Shown: positions 9,307 to 19,596, numbered from the stretch's first letter. The stretch is 64,000 bases of DNA from Betaproteobacteria bacterium (GCA_025362735.1 JANYFL010000065.1:62001-126000); one strand, 5' to 3'. Translations and numbers: made by a program. The notes: generated by a model not told the origin, from the sequence alone.

Positions 9307-10818
9307 TCACATCAGGATGATGTCGTACTGTTCCTGGTGATACATCGTATCGACTTGCAGTGAAATTGGCTTCGCGATGAAGTCGCCAAGCATGGCCAGA
9401 TGTTGCGATTCCTCTTCGAGAAACAGATCAATGACCTGCTGTGAGGCCAGCACGCGGAATTCGCGTGGATTGAACTGACGCGACTCACGCAAGAGCTCGC
9501 GCAGGATTTCGTAGCAGACCGTGCGTGCCGTCTTGATTTCTCCTTTGCCGCTGCAGGTGGGGCAGGGTTCGCAGAGCACATGCGCCAGCGACTCACGCGT
9601 GCGCTTACGTGTCATTTCGACCAGACCCAATTGCGTAAAGCCATTCACGGTCATCTTGGTGTAATCGCGGCCCAGTGCTTTTTTAAGTTCCGTCAACACC
9701 GCGTCCTGGTGTTCAACGCTTTCCATGTCAATGAAATCCAGAATAATGATGCCGCCGAGATTGCGCAGACGGAGTTGACGCGCGATCGCCTGTGCTGCTT
9801 CGAGATTGGTCTTGAAGATGGTGTCGTCGAAAGAACGTCCACCGACGAAGCCACCGGTGTTGACGTCAATCGTTGTCATGGCCTCAGTCTGGTCCAAGAC
9901 TAGATAGCCACCCGATTTTAGATCGACTCGACGACCTAAGGCGCGTTCTATTTCCTCATCCACACTATATAAATCGAACAGAGGACGCTCACCGGTGTAA
10001 TGCAGGATGCGCTGGGTGACGGAGGGCACGAAGCGCTCACCAAACTCCATTAGGCTTTGATAGCCCTCGCGTGAATCAATTTGGATGCTGGCCGTTTCGT
10101 CACTGACAAAATCGCGCAGCACGCGCTGGGCTAGACTCAAATCCTGGTATAGCAAGGTCGGTGTCCCCTGAGTCTGGCTATCCGCTACGATGGTTTGCCA
10201 GAGCTTGCGCAGATAGGCAATGTCGCTGGCCAAGTCTGCATCACTTGCGTCTTCGGCGACAGTACGAACAATAAAGCCGCCCGGCTCATCGGGCGGCAGA
10301 AGTTGCTGCACTTTGCTGCGCAACAACTGACGCTCGGTTTCGTCTTCAATCCGTTGCGAAATGCCGATGTGCCCGACGTGCGTATCCAGCGGCAGATAGA
10401 CCAGCATGCGACCGGCGATGCTGATCTGCGTGGTCAGGCGTGCTCCCTTGGTACCCAGTGGTTCCTTGACAATCTGCACCATCAAAGACTGCCCCTCATG
10501 CAAGAGACGTTCAATTGGAGGGTGACCATTCGAACCGTTTGCCTTACCAGACTCCTGTTCTGCGGGACGCTGCTGACTTCGTTGCAACTCATTGAGCCAG
10601 ATGTCCGCGACATGCAGAAACGCTGCGCGCTCAAGGCCAACATCAATGAAGGCCGATTGCATGCCCGGCAGTACACGCACGACCTTGCCCAGATAAATGT
10701 TGCTGACTAAACCTCGCGAAGCAGTACGTTCTACGTGGAGTTCCTGGACAGCGCCTTGCAGCACGACCGCAACACGGGTTTCTTGTGGGGTGACATTGAT
10801 CAGAATATCTTCGCTCAT
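9307..10818 (-). CDS. rng: Ribonuclease G
   Basis: 503 aa. Single-strand-specific endoribonuclease that matures the 5' end of 16S rRNA and decays mRNA. The start MSEDILINVTPQETRVAVV is canonical. An S1 RNA-binding domain follows (about 37-130, with the SNIYLGKVVRVLPGMQSAF motif). Catalytic Asp residues lie in TIDVNTGG (about 317) and LDFIDME (about 361), and the Zn-link cysteines are in CEPCPTCSGKGE. The length is close to the roughly 490 aa of characterised RNase G, without the long RNase E scaffold. maf lies 9 bp upstream, so they are probably co-transcribed. Confidence 0.95.
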   Translation of the reverse strand: MSEDILINVTPQETRVAVVLQGAVQELHVERTASRGLVSNIYLGKVVRVLPGMQSAFIDVGLERAAFLHVADIWLNELQRSQQRPAEQESGKANGSNGHPPIERLLHEGQSLMVQIVKEPLGTKGARLTTQISIAGRMLVYLPLDTHVGHIGISQRIEDETERQLLRSKVQQLLPPDEPGGFIVRTVAEDASDADLASDIAYLRKLWQTIVADSQTQGTPTLLYQDLSLAQRVLRDFVSDETASIQIDSREGYQSLMEFGERFVPSVTQRILHYTGERPLFDLYSVDEEIERALGRRVDLKSGGYLVLDQTEAMTTIDVNTGGFVGGRSFDDTIFKTNLEAAQAIARQLRLRNLGGIIILDFIDMESVEHQDAVLTELKKALGRDYTKMTVNGFTQLGLVEMTRKRTRESLAHVLCEPCPTCSGKGEIKTARTVCYEILRELLRESRQFNPREFRVLASQQVIDLFLEEESQHLAMLGDFIAKPISLQVDTMYHQEQYDIILM

Positions 10819-10827
10819 GGGCGCATT

Positions 10828-11436
10828 CTAGCCGGATGTTTTAATGCGGTACCTCTGCAACAAGTCAGATGTCTCGAACAAGGGCAGACCAACAATGCCC
10901 GAGTGGCTGCCGGAGATATGAGAAATAAATGCAGAAGCTCGACCTTGAATTGCATAAGAGCCTGCCTTGCCCATCGGTTCACCGGTGGCGACATAAGCTT
11001 TGATTTCGGCAAGCTTCAACAAACGAAACGTCACCCTCGATTCGGAAAAGGCGAGATCCAGTTTCTTGCCATTGGTGACAGCAACTGCAGTCAGTACGCG
11101 ATGGGTCGTGTCGGATAAGCTTTGCAGCATGCTGGCTGCTTCTGCTGAATCGGCAGGCTTACCCAGAATGCGACGTCCAAGTGCTACCGTGGTGTCAGCC
11201 ACAAGAATTGGCGCTTCGACCCACTTGCGCTGGCGTAACCGAAGGACGGCAGCGCCAGCCTTCAACGCCGTGACGCGCTGTACGTAGTGGCGTGGCGACT
11301 CATTCGGCAACATCGTTTCCAGTGCCTCCGCATCTTCATCTGCACCCGCCAGTAGCAATTTGAAAGAGACGCCAATAGACCGCAATAATTCCTGACGCCG
11401 CGGACTTTGCGAGGCAAGGTAGATGAAATCAGGCAC
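10828..11436 (-). CDS. maf: Maf-family nucleotide pyrophosphatase (YhdE-type dTTP/UTP pyrophosphatase)
   Basis: 202 aa. It hydrolyses non-canonical and excess dTTP/UTP nucleotides to monophosphates. Maf signatures: [11 protein letters not shown] at the N-terminus, [16 protein letters not shown], and [11 protein letters not shown]. The C-terminal run [19 protein letters not shown] with GLPLFET is the YhdE subtype rather than YceF. The start overlaps the rlmH 3' end by 8 bp, which points to coupling in the rsfS-rlmH-maf-rng operon. Confidence 0.93.
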   Translation of the reverse strand: MPDFIYLASQSPRRQELLRSIGVSFKLLLAGADEDAEALETMLPNESPRHYVQRVTALKAGAAVLRLRQRKWVEAPILVADTTVALGRRILGKPADSAEAASMLQSLSDTTHRVLTAVAVTNGKKLDLAFSESRVTFRLLKLAEIKAYVATGEPMGKAGSYAIQGRASAFISHISGSHSGIVGLPLFETSDLLQRYRIKTSG

Positions 11437-11899
11437 GATGATAGGGATGATTCTGAGTAATCGACCAAGCGCGATAGAGCTGCTCGGCCAGCAATACGCG
11501 CACCATGCCGTGAGGCAGGGTCAGGCTGGACAGCCTCAAGAGTGTCTTGGCTTCCTTCTTGAGTTGAGGATCAAGACCATCTGCACCACCGATCATCAGT
11601 GCAACATCCTCGCCGCCTTCTCGCCATTGTTGTAACTGATCGGCTAATTGCATCGTGGTCCAATCTTTACCGTGCTCGTCCAGCGCGATGAGAAGACAGC
11701 GTTTCGGGAGTGCCGCACGGATACGTTCGGCTTCGATACCCATGATGATTTCAGCGCTACGCCCACCGGTGCGCGACTCCGGCTTGACCTCGCGCAATTC
11801 GATGCGAAGTTCGGGCGGCATGCGTTTGGCATATTCCGCAAAACCACTATCCACCCAGTCCGGCATACGCTGACCGACTGCAACGATAAGCAGTTGCAT
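11429..11899 (-). CDS. rlmH: 23S rRNA (pseudouridine1915-N3)-methyltransferase
   Basis: 156 aa from the ATG at 11899; the frame extends upstream only through a dispersed repeat, so the longer version is not real. SPOUT-type methyltransferase that modifies helix 69 of the large subunit. It shows [35 protein letters not shown], the knot motif [10 protein letters not shown] and the C-terminal [17 protein letters not shown] with HPYHRA. Length matches the family (155 aa in E. coli). rsfS lies upstream and maf overlaps downstream, a common ribosome-linked order. Confidence 0.95.
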   Translation of the reverse strand: MQLLIVAVGQRMPDWVDSGFAEYAKRMPPELRIELREVKPESRTGGRSAEIIMGIEAERIRAALPKRCLLIALDEHGKDWTTMQLADQLQQWREGGEDVALMIGGADGLDPQLKKEAKTLLRLSSLTLPHGMVRVLLAEQLYRAWSITQNHPYHRA

Positions 11900-11913
11900 G
11901 ATGCGCGCCTTAG

Positions 11914-12054
11914 CAGGGTGTTGAAAAACTACTGCGCGACTGTGATGCGGCGTTGGGCAGTGCTCGAAATCCTCGTGTACACCCACGTACACTCCGGTTT
12001 CTGTGCGCTGTCCGCCTTGCCTCCCAGCCGCTCGCCACGTTTTTCAACACCCTG
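11914..12054. repeat. 141-bp element with perfect 16-bp terminal inverted repeats (family D)
   Basis: Begins CAGGGTGTTGAAAAAC and ends with its exact reverse complement GTTTTTCAACACCCTG. The centre holds a second near-palindrome around GTGTACaccCACGTACAC. It fits tightly between rlmH (start 11899) and rsfS (stop 12060). Elements of this look recur between genes in several beta- and other proteobacteria; I infer a MITE- or REP-like dispersed repeat. It encodes nothing credible, although read-through gives an open frame into rlmH. Confidence 0.75.
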
Positions 12055-12059
12055 TTAGA

Positions 12060-12605
12060 TCACTTTTTGGCGGCTGGCTTGGATTTGGCTGGTGCCTTTT
12101 TTGCAGCGACTTTCTTTGCAGGAGCCTTCTTACTGGCAGCAGTTTTACTCGCCACTTTTTTGGCGGGCGCTTTTTTCGCGACCGTTTTTCTGATGACTGT
12201 CTTGTCGCTAACGGTCTTTTTCGCAGGCGCTTTTTTGGCGGGCTTCGGCGCAAGGTCTTCCTCAATCGATTTCAAACTGACGGGCTTGATTCCCCACAGT
12301 TCTTCGAGGTTGTAATAGTTGCGGATGGTCGGTTGCATGATGTGTACAACGGCGTCACCCAGATCAACCAGTACCCATTCACCGGTGTCTTCGCCTTCAA
12401 CGCTGATGACGTGGCCACCCGCTTCTTTCACCTTGTCGCGCACCGATGCGGCCAGCGCCTTGGTCTGCCGGTTGGAAGTACCGCTGGCAATGACGACGCG
12501 GTCAAACAAGCCGGTTATGCCAACGGTGTTGAACACCTTGATGTCCTGGGCCTTGACGTCTTCAAGAGCGTCAACAATGACGTGTTGCAGTTTGCGGATA
12601 TCCAT
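12060..12605 (-). CDS. rsfS: Ribosome silencing factor with histone H1-like Lys/Ala/Pro tail
   Basis: 181 aa. Residues 1 to about 115 are a standard RsfS/Iojap domain (LQHVIVDALEDVKAQDIKVF, GEDTGEWVLVDLGDAVVHIM, YYNLEELWG) that binds ribosomal protein L14 (bL14/uL14) and blocks subunit joining. From about residue 118 a strongly basic tail follows, built of APAKK/VAKKAPAKK-type repeats much like bacterial H1-like proteins. Most RsfS proteins end near 105-130 aa, so the tail is an addition of about 60 residues. nadD lies 9 bp upstream. Confidence 0.93.
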   Translation of the reverse strand: MDIRKLQHVIVDALEDVKAQDIKVFNTVGITGLFDRVVIASGTSNRQTKALAASVRDKVKEAGGHVISVEGEDTGEWVLVDLGDAVVHIMQPTIRNYYNLEELWGIKPVSLKSIEEDLAPKPAKKAPAKKTVSDKTVIRKTVAKKAPAKKVASKTAASKKAPAKKVAAKKAPAKSKPAAKK

Positions 12606-12614
12606 TAAAACTTT

Positions 12615-13262
12615 CTAATAAAGGTGATGGGTTCGAATATAGTCGAGAACCGGCTTCGGCAACAAGCCATCGCTGGAAGGCGCGTCTTGCTTCAAATCAG
12701 CACGTATGGCCGTGGCAGAAATATCAATGTCCAGATCGCGTAGTAGAAAGGTGTGACCGTGTGGCGTGTTGTGCAAGGTGGCAGGGGGCGCCTCGCGATG
12801 CTGCCATTCCTGCGTGACTTCATCCGGCAACTGATCGACCGCATATCCAGGACGCATTGCGACAGCGATGTGTGAGTAAGCCCAGAGTTCCTGCCAGCGT
12901 CGCCAGGTGTGCAGCTTGAGTAGTTGGTCGGCACCAATCAGCAAGACCAGCGAAATGCCTGGGCCGACTTCGGCGCGCAGATCGATCAACGTATCAATCG
13001 TGTAAGTGGCGCCGCTGCGCTTCAATTCACGTTGATCAATGTCGAACCGGCACGGCTGAGCAGGTAGTCCGGCGATGGCGAGTTGCAGCATTTCCACCCG
13101 CTGAGTCGGGTTCGCGATCAATCCGTCTTTTTGCCAAGGTTGACCGGCGGGCAGAAAACGTACCTCGCCCAGGCTCAGCGTTTTGGCAGAGGCTTGTGCC
13201 AGCGCCAGATGCGCATTGTGAACAGGGTCGAAACTGCCGCCGAAAAGGCCGATGGTATGCAT
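12615..13262 (-). CDS. nadD: Nicotinate-nucleotide adenylyltransferase
   Basis: 215 aa. It joins ATP and nicotinate mononucleotide to give deamido-NAD in NAD synthesis. The nucleotidyltransferase motif GGSFDPVHNAHLALA (with the HxGH-like site) is at the N-terminus. LIGADQLLKLHTWRRWQEL and the C-terminal ISATAIRADL are typical of NadD. It starts the nadD-rsfS-rlmH-maf-rng run; a dispersed repeat separates it from hemF upstream. Confidence 0.95.
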   Translation of the reverse strand: MHTIGLFGGSFDPVHNAHLALAQASAKTLSLGEVRFLPAGQPWQKDGLIANPTQRVEMLQLAIAGLPAQPCRFDIDQRELKRSGATYTIDTLIDLRAEVGPGISLVLLIGADQLLKLHTWRRWQELWAYSHIAVAMRPGYAVDQLPDEVTQEWQHREAPPATLHNTPHGHTFLLRDLDIDISATAIRADLKQDAPSSDGLLPKPVLDYIRTHHLY

Positions 13263-13290
13263 GGGGCCTTAGTAAGGGTTTGGGCCGGTC

Positions 13291-13368
13291 GGCCCCCATC
13301 CCAACCTTCCCCCAAAGGGGGAAGGAGGTAGTTCCCTCCCCCTTTGGGGGAGGGCTAGGGTAGGGGCC
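13291..13368. repeat. Dispersed palindromic repeat, family A copy 1
   Basis: Two GC-rich hairpins in tandem. Each contains CTTCCCCCAAAGGGGGAAG or CTCCCCCTTTGGGGGAG, and the outer ends GGCCCC / GGGGCC pair with each other. It sits between nadD and hemF. Relatives in this window are at 33945-34033, 52964-53058 and 56817-56922. Confidence 0.75.
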
Positions 13369-13390
13369 AGCTGACCACAAAAAACCATTT

Positions 13391-14308
13391 TCAAATCCAA
13401 TCCCGCATCGGCAAAAACCGGTCGAGCAGCGCTGCCTCAGCACTGCCTGCTTCAGGTCGATAGTCATAGCGCCATTTCACCACTGGCGGCAAGGACATCA
13501 GAATCGACTCGGTGCGCCCGCCCGATTGCAGTCCAAAGTGAGTGCCGCGATCAAATACCAGATTGAATTCGACATACCGCCCGCGACGATAGGCTTGCCA
13601 ATCGCGTTCGTGTTCACCATAGGGCATGTCCTTGCGCAGCTTTGCGATGGGAAGATAAGCGTCCAGAAAATGATCGCCGACCGAGCGCAGCATCGCGAAG
13701 CTTTGTTCAAAGCCCAACGCGTGAAAATCATCGAAGAATATTCCGCCGATACCGCGTGCTTCCTTACGATGTTTCAGATAAAAATATTCATCGCACCATT
13801 GCTTGAAGCGAGGATACAGATCGGAACCAAATGGTTCCAGCGCTTGCTTGCAGGTCTGATGAAAGTGGATGACATCTTCTTCAAACCCATAGTAAGGCGT
13901 GAGGTCCATGCCGCCACCGATCCACCAGATCGGCGCCCCGTTTTCTTTGGCTGAAGGGGCGATGAAAAAGCGGACGTTCATATGCACTGTGGGTACATAG
14001 GGGTTGCGTGGATGCAGTACCAGTGACACGCCCATCGCTTCAAAACCACGTCCGGCGAGTTCCGGACGATTTTGAGTCGCTGAAGGTGGCATGTTTTGAC
14101 CGGTGACATGTGAAAACCCGACACCAGCACGTTCGAAAAAATTGCCTTCTTCAATGATGCGCGTAATACCTGAGCCACCCAAGGATTCGCCCGGCGCTTT
14201 TGCCCATGCGTCGGTCAGGAAGGCTTGGCCGTCGAGTTCTTCCAGTCCACTGACGATACGTTGCTGGAGACCCAGGAGATAAGTTTTGACGGCGGCGGAA
14301 TTAATCAC
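13391..14308 (-). CDS. hemF: Oxygen-dependent coproporphyrinogen III oxidase
   Basis: 305 aa, normal for HemF. It decarboxylates coproporphyrinogen III to protoporphyrinogen IX with O2 in haem synthesis. Typical segments: [52 protein letters not shown] with [10 protein letters not shown], and [20 protein letters not shown] near the C-terminus. It lies 11 bp after purD on the same strand. The aerobic enzyme fits an oxygen-respiring organism. Confidence 0.97.
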   Translation of the reverse strand: MINSAAVKTYLLGLQQRIVSGLEELDGQAFLTDAWAKAPGESLGGSGITRIIEEGNFFERAGVGFSHVTGQNMPPSATQNRPELAGRGFEAMGVSLVLHPRNPYVPTVHMNVRFFIAPSAKENGAPIWWIGGGMDLTPYYGFEEDVIHFHQTCKQALEPFGSDLYPRFKQWCDEYFYLKHRKEARGIGGIFFDDFHALGFEQSFAMLRSVGDHFLDAYLPIAKLRKDMPYGEHERDWQAYRRGRYVEFNLVFDRGTHFGLQSGGRTESILMSLPPVVKWRYDYRPEAGSAEAALLDRFLPMRDWI

Positions 14309-14319
14309 GGGCGTGGCGC

Positions 14320-15627
14320 TTAATGCTTGCGCGCCTTGTTTTCAATCGCACGCCAGCCGATATCGCGGCGGAATTGCATGCCATCGAACTGGATGGGCTC
14401 AGCCACTTCGTAGGCGCGTTTCTGCGCCATGCGCACGCTGTCGCCGAGCGCCGTCACACACAGTACACGGCCACCAGCAGTGACCACCTGTTTGTCGGCT
14501 AGATTCGTCCCCGCATGGAAGACCACCGCATCTTCAACTTCTTCCAGGGTCTTTTTGGGCAGGCCCGTAATGACATCGCCTTTGCGTGGGCTGTCTGGAT
14601 AGCCCTGGCTGGCCAGCACGACCGTTAGCGCGGTGCGCCGGTCCCAGTCGAGTTCAATTTGATCAAGCCTGCCTGCAACTGCGGCTTGAAGCACGGGTAC
14701 CAGATCGTCCTTGAGACGCATCATGATGGGCTGGGTTTCAGGATCACCCATGCGTGCATTGAATTCGACTACGCGTGCGGTTTGTGTTCCATTGTCATCC
14801 GTGTCGATCATCAAGCCGACGTAGAGAAAGCCGACAAAGGGGCGCCCCTCTGCCGCCATGCCTGCAATCGTTGGCTTGACGATCTGCTGCATGATGCGTG
14901 CGTGCAGCGTGGGCGTGACGATGGGCGCAGGCGAGTAGGCACCCATTCCACCGGTGTTTGGTCCTTGATCGCCGTCGAGCAGACGTTTGTGGTCTTGCGC
15001 AGTCGAGAACGACAGTGCGTATTGGCCGTCGCACAGGACGAAGAAACTCGCTTCTTCACCGGTCATGAATTCTTCAATCACCACACGGGCACCAGCCGCT
15101 CCAAACTTCTGATTGCCCATGATCATGTCGATGGCTGCATGGGCCTCTTCCAGCGTCATTGCGACGACCACGCCTTTACCCGCAGCCAGGCCATCGGCCT
15201 TGATCACGATCGGGGCTCCTTGCAAATCGACAAAAGCATGCGCTGATGTAGCATCGGTACAGGTTTGATAGCGCGCGGTCGTAATGTTGTGACGCTGCAT
15301 GAAGGCCTTGGCAAAATCCTTCGACCATTCCAGTTCTGCAGCCGCTTTGGTCGGGCCAAATATTTTCAGACCCTTGGACTGGAACAAATCGACGATGCCA
15401 TCCGCCAAGGCGGCATCCGGGCCGACGACGGTGAGTTCGATTTTCTCGCGTTCAGCAAAAGCGACCAGCACGCGAGGATCGGTAATCGGAATGTTTTTGA
15501 GACGCTTGTCGAGCGCGGTTCCGGCATTGCCGGGCGCAACGTAAACAATCTGGATTTTGTCCGACTGAGCCAGTTTCCAAGCTAAGGCATGCTCGCGACC
15601 ACCCGAGCCGATGACCAGTATCTTCAT
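14320..15627 (-). CDS. purD: Phosphoribosylamine--glycine ligase
   Basis: 435 aa. Second step of purine synthesis: ATP-dependent joining of glycine and phosphoribosylamine. The N-terminal [19 protein letters not shown] and PGNAGTA motifs start the preATP-grasp domain. The ATP-grasp domain has [32 protein letters not shown] and [13 protein letters not shown]. The C-terminal AIRS-like domain is complete. It forms a probable unit yebC-purD-hemF, with yebC 10 bp upstream. Confidence 0.97.
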   Translation of the reverse strand: MKILVIGSGGREHALAWKLAQSDKIQIVYVAPGNAGTALDKRLKNIPITDPRVLVAFAEREKIELTVVGPDAALADGIVDLFQSKGLKIFGPTKAAAELEWSKDFAKAFMQRHNITTARYQTCTDATSAHAFVDLQGAPIVIKADGLAAGKGVVVAMTLEEAHAAIDMIMGNQKFGAAGARVVIEEFMTGEEASFFVLCDGQYALSFSTAQDHKRLLDGDQGPNTGGMGAYSPAPIVTPTLHARIMQQIVKPTIAGMAAEGRPFVGFLYVGLMIDTDDNGTQTARVVEFNARMGDPETQPIMMRLKDDLVPVLQAAVAGRLDQIELDWDRRTALTVVLASQGYPDSPRKGDVITGLPKKTLEEVEDAVVFHAGTNLADKQVVTAGGRVLCVTALGDSVRMAQKRAYEVAEPIQFDGMQFRRDIGWRAIENKARKH

Positions 15628-15637
15628 GATGATGCGT

Positions 15638-16372
15638 TCATTCTTGCGCTTCTTGAATCACGGCTGACGTATAAACTTCCTGCACGTCATCCAGGGATTC
15701 AAACGCATCCAGCAGTTTTTGCATTTTGACGGCGTCATCACCGGTGAAGACTACTTCATTGAGCGGCTTCATCACGATCTCGGCAAGGTCGGCTTTCAGA
15801 CCGGCTGCTTCCAGAGCTTTTTTCACGGCTTCAAAATCATGTGGTGCACAGAGGACTTCGATGCCGCCTTCTTCATCCGAGAGAATGTCTTCAGCACCCG
15901 CCTCCAGTGCGGCTTCCATCACTTTGTCTTCCGACGTGCCCGGTGCAAACAGGAGCTGACCGCAATGTTTGAACAGAAAAGCGACCGAGCCATCGGTACC
16001 GAGGTTGCCGCCAAACTTTGCAAACGCATGGCGCACTTCGGCCACGGTGCGCGTGCGGTTATCGGTCATTGTATCGACGATGACCGCGGCGCCATTGATG
16101 CCATAACCTTCGTAGCGGATTTCCTCGTAGTTCACGCCTTCGAGATTGCCGGTGGCTTTGTCTACGGCGCGTTTGATGGTGTCGGCCGGCATGTTCTGCT
16201 CTTTGCCTTTTTCAATGGCCAGACGCAAACGCGGGTTGGTGCTGATATCGCCACCACCGATACGCGCAGCGACCGCAATTTCACGGATCAGGCGCGTCCA
16301 GATCTTGCCGCGCTTTTCATCCTGGCGGCCTTTGCGATGCTGAATGTTGGCCCATTTCGAATGTCCTGCCAT
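15638..16372 (-). CDS. yebC: YebC/PmpR-family protein (translation or transcription factor)
   Basis: 244 aa. The start [20 protein letters not shown] is diagnostic of the YebC/TACO1 family. Later come [35 protein letters not shown] and [11 protein letters not shown]. Family members have been described as DNA-binding regulators and, more recently, as ribosome-associated factors easing polyproline translation; the sequence does not decide between these. It is the first gene of the minus-strand run; the 152 bp divergent gap to yjgR holds its promoter. Confidence 0.93.
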   Translation of the reverse strand: MAGHSKWANIQHRKGRQDEKRGKIWTRLIREIAVAARIGGGDISTNPRLRLAIEKGKEQNMPADTIKRAVDKATGNLEGVNYEEIRYEGYGINGAAVIVDTMTDNRTRTVAEVRHAFAKFGGNLGTDGSVAFLFKHCGQLLFAPGTSEDKVMEAALEAGAEDILSDEEGGIEVLCAPHDFEAVKKALEAAGLKADLAEIVMKPLNEVVFTGDDAVKMQKLLDAFESLDDVQEVYTSAVIQEAQE

Positions 16373-16524
16373 GATTCCCTTCGTTTCCTTTGCAATATTT
16401 TGCGTATACGTCTGGCATAGGCCTTAAAATTGAAGGCGGATTTTAACACGCGGCACCTGTTCAACGTTTGCTTGACCGGGTGCGTCATTTTTGAAAAATA
16501 CCGGTATAAAACAAGGCTCTGATC

Positions 16525-18063
16525 ATGCTCGAACCTCTCAAAATCGCACGTGTCACGGACAGTAAAGTAGAGCTGCCCATCCTGCCCGCACTGGCTAATC
16601 GTCATGGCTTGATTACCGGCGCGACCGGAACCGGTAAAACCGTCACGTTGCAGGTCATGGCCGAGCAATTCAGCCGTATCGGCGTGCCAGTGTTCATGGC
16701 CGACGTAAAGGGCGATCTGACCGGCATCTCGAACGCGGGCAGTCTTTCACCCAAGTTCAAGGAGCGCTTGCAGAAGCTGGAACTGGACGAACCAGCCTTC
16801 GGCGCCTGCCCGGTCACGATCTGGGATATGTTCGGCGAAAAAGGCCATCCCGTGCGCGCCACTGTTTCCGACATGGGCCCGCTACTTCTGGCGCGCATGC
16901 TGAATTTGAATGACACGCAGGAAGGTGTGCTCAATCTGGTCTTCAAGATCGCCGATGATAATGGTCTGTTGCTGCTCGACAGCAAAGACCTGCGCGCCAT
17001 GCTGCAATACATTGGCGACAACGCCAAAAATTTTACGACTGAATACGGCAACATCTCTGCGGCTTCCATTGGTGCAATCCAGCGTGGCTTGATGACGCTG
17101 GAGCAGCAGGGCGCTGACCGGTTTTTCGGCGAGCCGATGCTGAACATTGATGATCTGATGCAGACCGACTCGAAAGGCAAGGGTATCGTCAATGTCCTGG
17201 CTGCCGACAAACTGATGAATTCTCCTCAGCTCTACGCCTGCTTCTTGCTTTGGATGCTGGCCGAATTTTTCGAACGGTTGCCGGAAGTCGGCGATCTCGA
17301 TAAACCCAAACTGGTTTTTTTCTTCGACGAAGCGCATCTGCTGTTCAACGACGCGCCCAAGGCCCTGCTCGACAAGATCGAACAAGTCGTGCGCCTGATT
17401 CGCTCCAAAGGGATCGGTGTCTACTTCGTCACGCAAAACCCGCTCGATATTCCCGAAACCGTACTTGGCCAACTCGGCAATCGCGTTCAGCATGCTTTGC
17501 GTGCCTTCACCCCGCGTGACCAGAAGGCGGTCAAGTCTGCTGCCGAAACGATGCGTCCGAACCCCAAGCTCAGTATTGAAGTCGCAATTACCGAACTCGG
17601 CGTTGGCGAAGCCTTGATTTCCTTTCTTGATGAAAAAGGACGTCCCAACGTCACTGAGCGTGCTTATGTTCTGCCGCCAGGTAGCCAGATCGGCCCGATC
17701 AGCGATGCCGAACGCAAGATACTGATCGCTAATTCCATCGTGGCTGGGGTTTACGAAAAAACTGAAGACCGCGAATCGGCCTATGAAAAACTCAAAGGTG
17801 CTCCCGCGGCAACCGGACAATCCGCACCTGCGGGCAAAACACCTTCCATGCCTGCACCTGCTGGAACCAGTGCGCCTGCTGGCGGTGGAATATGGGGCGG
17901 TGTCAGCGACATCTTGTTTGGTTCCACGGGTCCGCGCGGTGGGCGTCGTGAAGGCATGGTCGATGCCCTCGCAAAAAGCGCCGCGCGCACCGTTGGTTCA
18001 CAAGTGGCACGTGAAATTGCCCGAGGGGTGCTGGGATCGATTCTTGGCGGGCGCAGACGTTAA
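16525..18063 (+). CDS. yjgR: HerA-like/DUF853 ATPase (YjgR family)
   Basis: 512 aa. It has Walker [10 protein letters not shown] (31-39), KGDLTGIS just after it, and Walker [13 protein letters not shown] (about 265-276). [18 protein letters not shown] is the sensor-like region of HerA/FtsK-type motors. The cellular role of YjgR is not established. Residues about 430-460 form a Pro/Ala/Gly-rich linker ([17 protein letters not shown]), and the last 25 residues are basic ([15 protein letters not shown]). Confidence 0.88.
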   Translation: MLEPLKIARVTDSKVELPILPALANRHGLITGATGTGKTVTLQVMAEQFSRIGVPVFMADVKGDLTGISNAGSLSPKFKERLQKLELDEPAFGACPVTIWDMFGEKGHPVRATVSDMGPLLLARMLNLNDTQEGVLNLVFKIADDNGLLLLDSKDLRAMLQYIGDNAKNFTTEYGNISAASIGAIQRGLMTLEQQGADRFFGEPMLNIDDLMQTDSKGKGIVNVLAADKLMNSPQLYACFLLWMLAEFFERLPEVGDLDKPKLVFFFDEAHLLFNDAPKALLDKIEQVVRLIRSKGIGVYFVTQNPLDIPETVLGQLGNRVQHALRAFTPRDQKAVKSAAETMRPNPKLSIEVAITELGVGEALISFLDEKGRPNVTERAYVLPPGSQIGPISDAERKILIANSIVAGVYEKTEDRESAYEKLKGAPAATGQSAPAGKTPSMPAPAGTSAPAGGGIWGGVSDILFGSTGPRGGRREGMVDALAKSAARTVGSQVAREIARGVLGSILGGRRR

Positions 18064-18111
18064 TTTGTAGCCTTACCAAATCTGACAAGACTATTCAAAG
18101 GGGGGAAAACA

Positions 18112-18396
18112 ATGGTGCATGTGATGGCAGTGATTCGGTTGCAAGCCGAACATATTGAAAAAGCAGTTGTGGCAATGGCAGAACTGGCCGTTCAATCGCG
18201 GGCCGAGCAAGGATGCTTGCGCTATGAGGTTTTTCGACAAGAGGGCGAAGCGGTGTTGGTCACACAGGAGACTTGGGCAGATGCCTCTGCTGAAGCAGCT
18301 CATATGTCAGGTCCGAATGTGGCACAAGCCTTCGCCAAAGTTGGGCAGTTTCTGGCCGCGCCTCCTGATATTCGCCATTACACTCAAATTGCCTGA
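18112..18396 (+). CDS. Antibiotic biosynthesis monooxygenase (ABM)-fold protein, YgiN-like
   Basis: 94 aa, single ABM/dimeric alpha-beta barrel domain. The pattern is VMAVIRLQAEHIEKAVVAM, then QSRAEQGCLRYEVFRQ and QETWADASAEAAHMSGP, as in YgiN-type quinol monooxygenases. GGGGAAAA at 18102-18109 is a close purine-rich ribosome binding site. It follows yjgR by 48 bp. A substrate cannot be assigned. Confidence 0.8.
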   Translation: MVHVMAVIRLQAEHIEKAVVAMAELAVQSRAEQGCLRYEVFRQEGEAVLVTQETWADASAEAAHMSGPNVAQAFAKVGQFLAAPPDIRHYTQIA

Positions 18397-18418
18397 ACGA
18401 ATTCGAATACCGCCTGAT

Positions 18419-19429
18419 TCAAGAATACTTGTAGTAGCTCTTGAACCAGTCAGCGAATTTTCTTAGTCCATCTTCAAGCGGTGTCGCCGGAGCGAAGTCT
18501 GCAATCTCTTGCAAGCGTCCGATGTCTGCATAGGTTTCTTTGACATCGCCGTCCTGCATGGGCTTCATGATTTTCGTCGTGGTCTTGCCAAGTACGCGTT
18601 CAAGCGTGGCGATGTATTCGAGTAGTTGTACCGGCTGATGATTGCCGATGTTACAGACACGCCAAGGTGCGCTGCTGGTCGAAGCATCGGGATTGAGGGA
18701 ATCGTAATCTGGATTGGCTACAGGTGGGGCGTCCAGGGTGCGCACGACGCCTTCGACGATATCGTCCACATAGGTAAAGTCACGCGACATGTCGCCGTGG
18801 TTGAAGACTTCAATCGGGCGGCCTTCCGTGATGGCGCTGGCGAACAGCATCGGGCTCATGTCGGGGCGGCCCCACGGGCCGTAAACCGTAAAAAAGCGCA
18901 GGGACGTTGTTGGCAAGCCGAACAAATGGCTGTAGCTGTGTGCCATCAACTCATTGGCCTTTTTTGTGGCAGCGTAAAAGCTGACGGGATGATCAACCGA
19001 ATCGGTCTCGGTGAACGGTAGTTTGCGGTTGCCACCATAAACGCTCGACGAACTTGCATAAACCAGATGCCGGACTTTGGCGGCACGGCAGCCTTCGAGC
19101 ACGTTAGTAAAGCCCACCAGATTGCTTTGGGCATAGGCCAATGGGTTCTTGAGTGAGTAGCGCACGCCAGCCTGCGCGGCGAGATGAATGACACCGTCAA
19201 ATTCATTTGTAGCAAACAACTGGTTCATACCCTCGGTATTAGCAATATCCAATTCTTCAAACTTGAAATTTGGGTTTGGCGTGAGCTGGGCGAGTCGGTC
19301 GCGCTTGAGTTGCACCGCGTAGTAGTCATTCATGTTGTCGATACCAACAACATGATGACCTTCTTGCAATAAGCGCTGAGCCGTGAAGAATCCGATGAAG
19401 CCAGCGCAGCCAGTAACCAGTATGCTCAT
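18419..19429 (-). CDS. NAD-dependent epimerase, UDP-glucuronate 4-epimerase type
   Basis: 336 aa from the ATG at 19429, where the Rossmann motif follows at once (MSILVTGCAGFIGFFTAQRL); the upstream extension is non-conserved. Extended SDR features: GxxGxxG, the catalytic region YASSSSVYGGN and YAATKKANE (YxxxK). VYGPWGRPDMSPMLFA is typical of UDP-glucuronate 4-epimerases, which supply UDP-galacturonate for surface polysaccharides. It is divergent from waaC, which supports an envelope role. Substrate specificity is inferred from subfamily resemblance. Confidence 0.85.
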   Translation of the reverse strand: MSILVTGCAGFIGFFTAQRLLQEGHHVVGIDNMNDYYAVQLKRDRLAQLTPNPNFKFEELDIANTEGMNQLFATNEFDGVIHLAAQAGVRYSLKNPLAYAQSNLVGFTNVLEGCRAAKVRHLVYASSSSVYGGNRKLPFTETDSVDHPVSFYAATKKANELMAHSYSHLFGLPTTSLRFFTVYGPWGRPDMSPMLFASAITEGRPIEVFNHGDMSRDFTYVDDIVEGVVRTLDAPPVANPDYDSLNPDASTSSAPWRVCNIGNHQPVQLLEYIATLERVLGKTTTKIMKPMQDGDVKETYADIGRLQEIADFAPATPLEDGLRKFADWFKSYYKYS

Positions 19430-19596
19430 GATTTGTTTTGCGAATTGTTGGGTGCTACAAAATGGCACTCAAAGAGGATTAAGTCTGAATGCGGAAGAAA
19501 AGAAATGGGACTGGACATCGGTCTATTAGAATACGGCTTGCAATCACGCCGCGTAATTGTACGTGACAATAAATCAGGGACTGTTCCAGAATAAAC

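Noticed and set aside
11900-11992. Longer N-terminus for RlmH
   Set aside because: The extra 31 residues are translated from the dispersed 141-bp element; the family start MQLLIVAVG fits the ATG at 11899.
16882-17820. 312-codon minus-strand frame opposite yjgR
   Set aside because: Same reasoning: the plus-strand frame shows Walker A and B motifs, while the antisense product has no recognisable domain.
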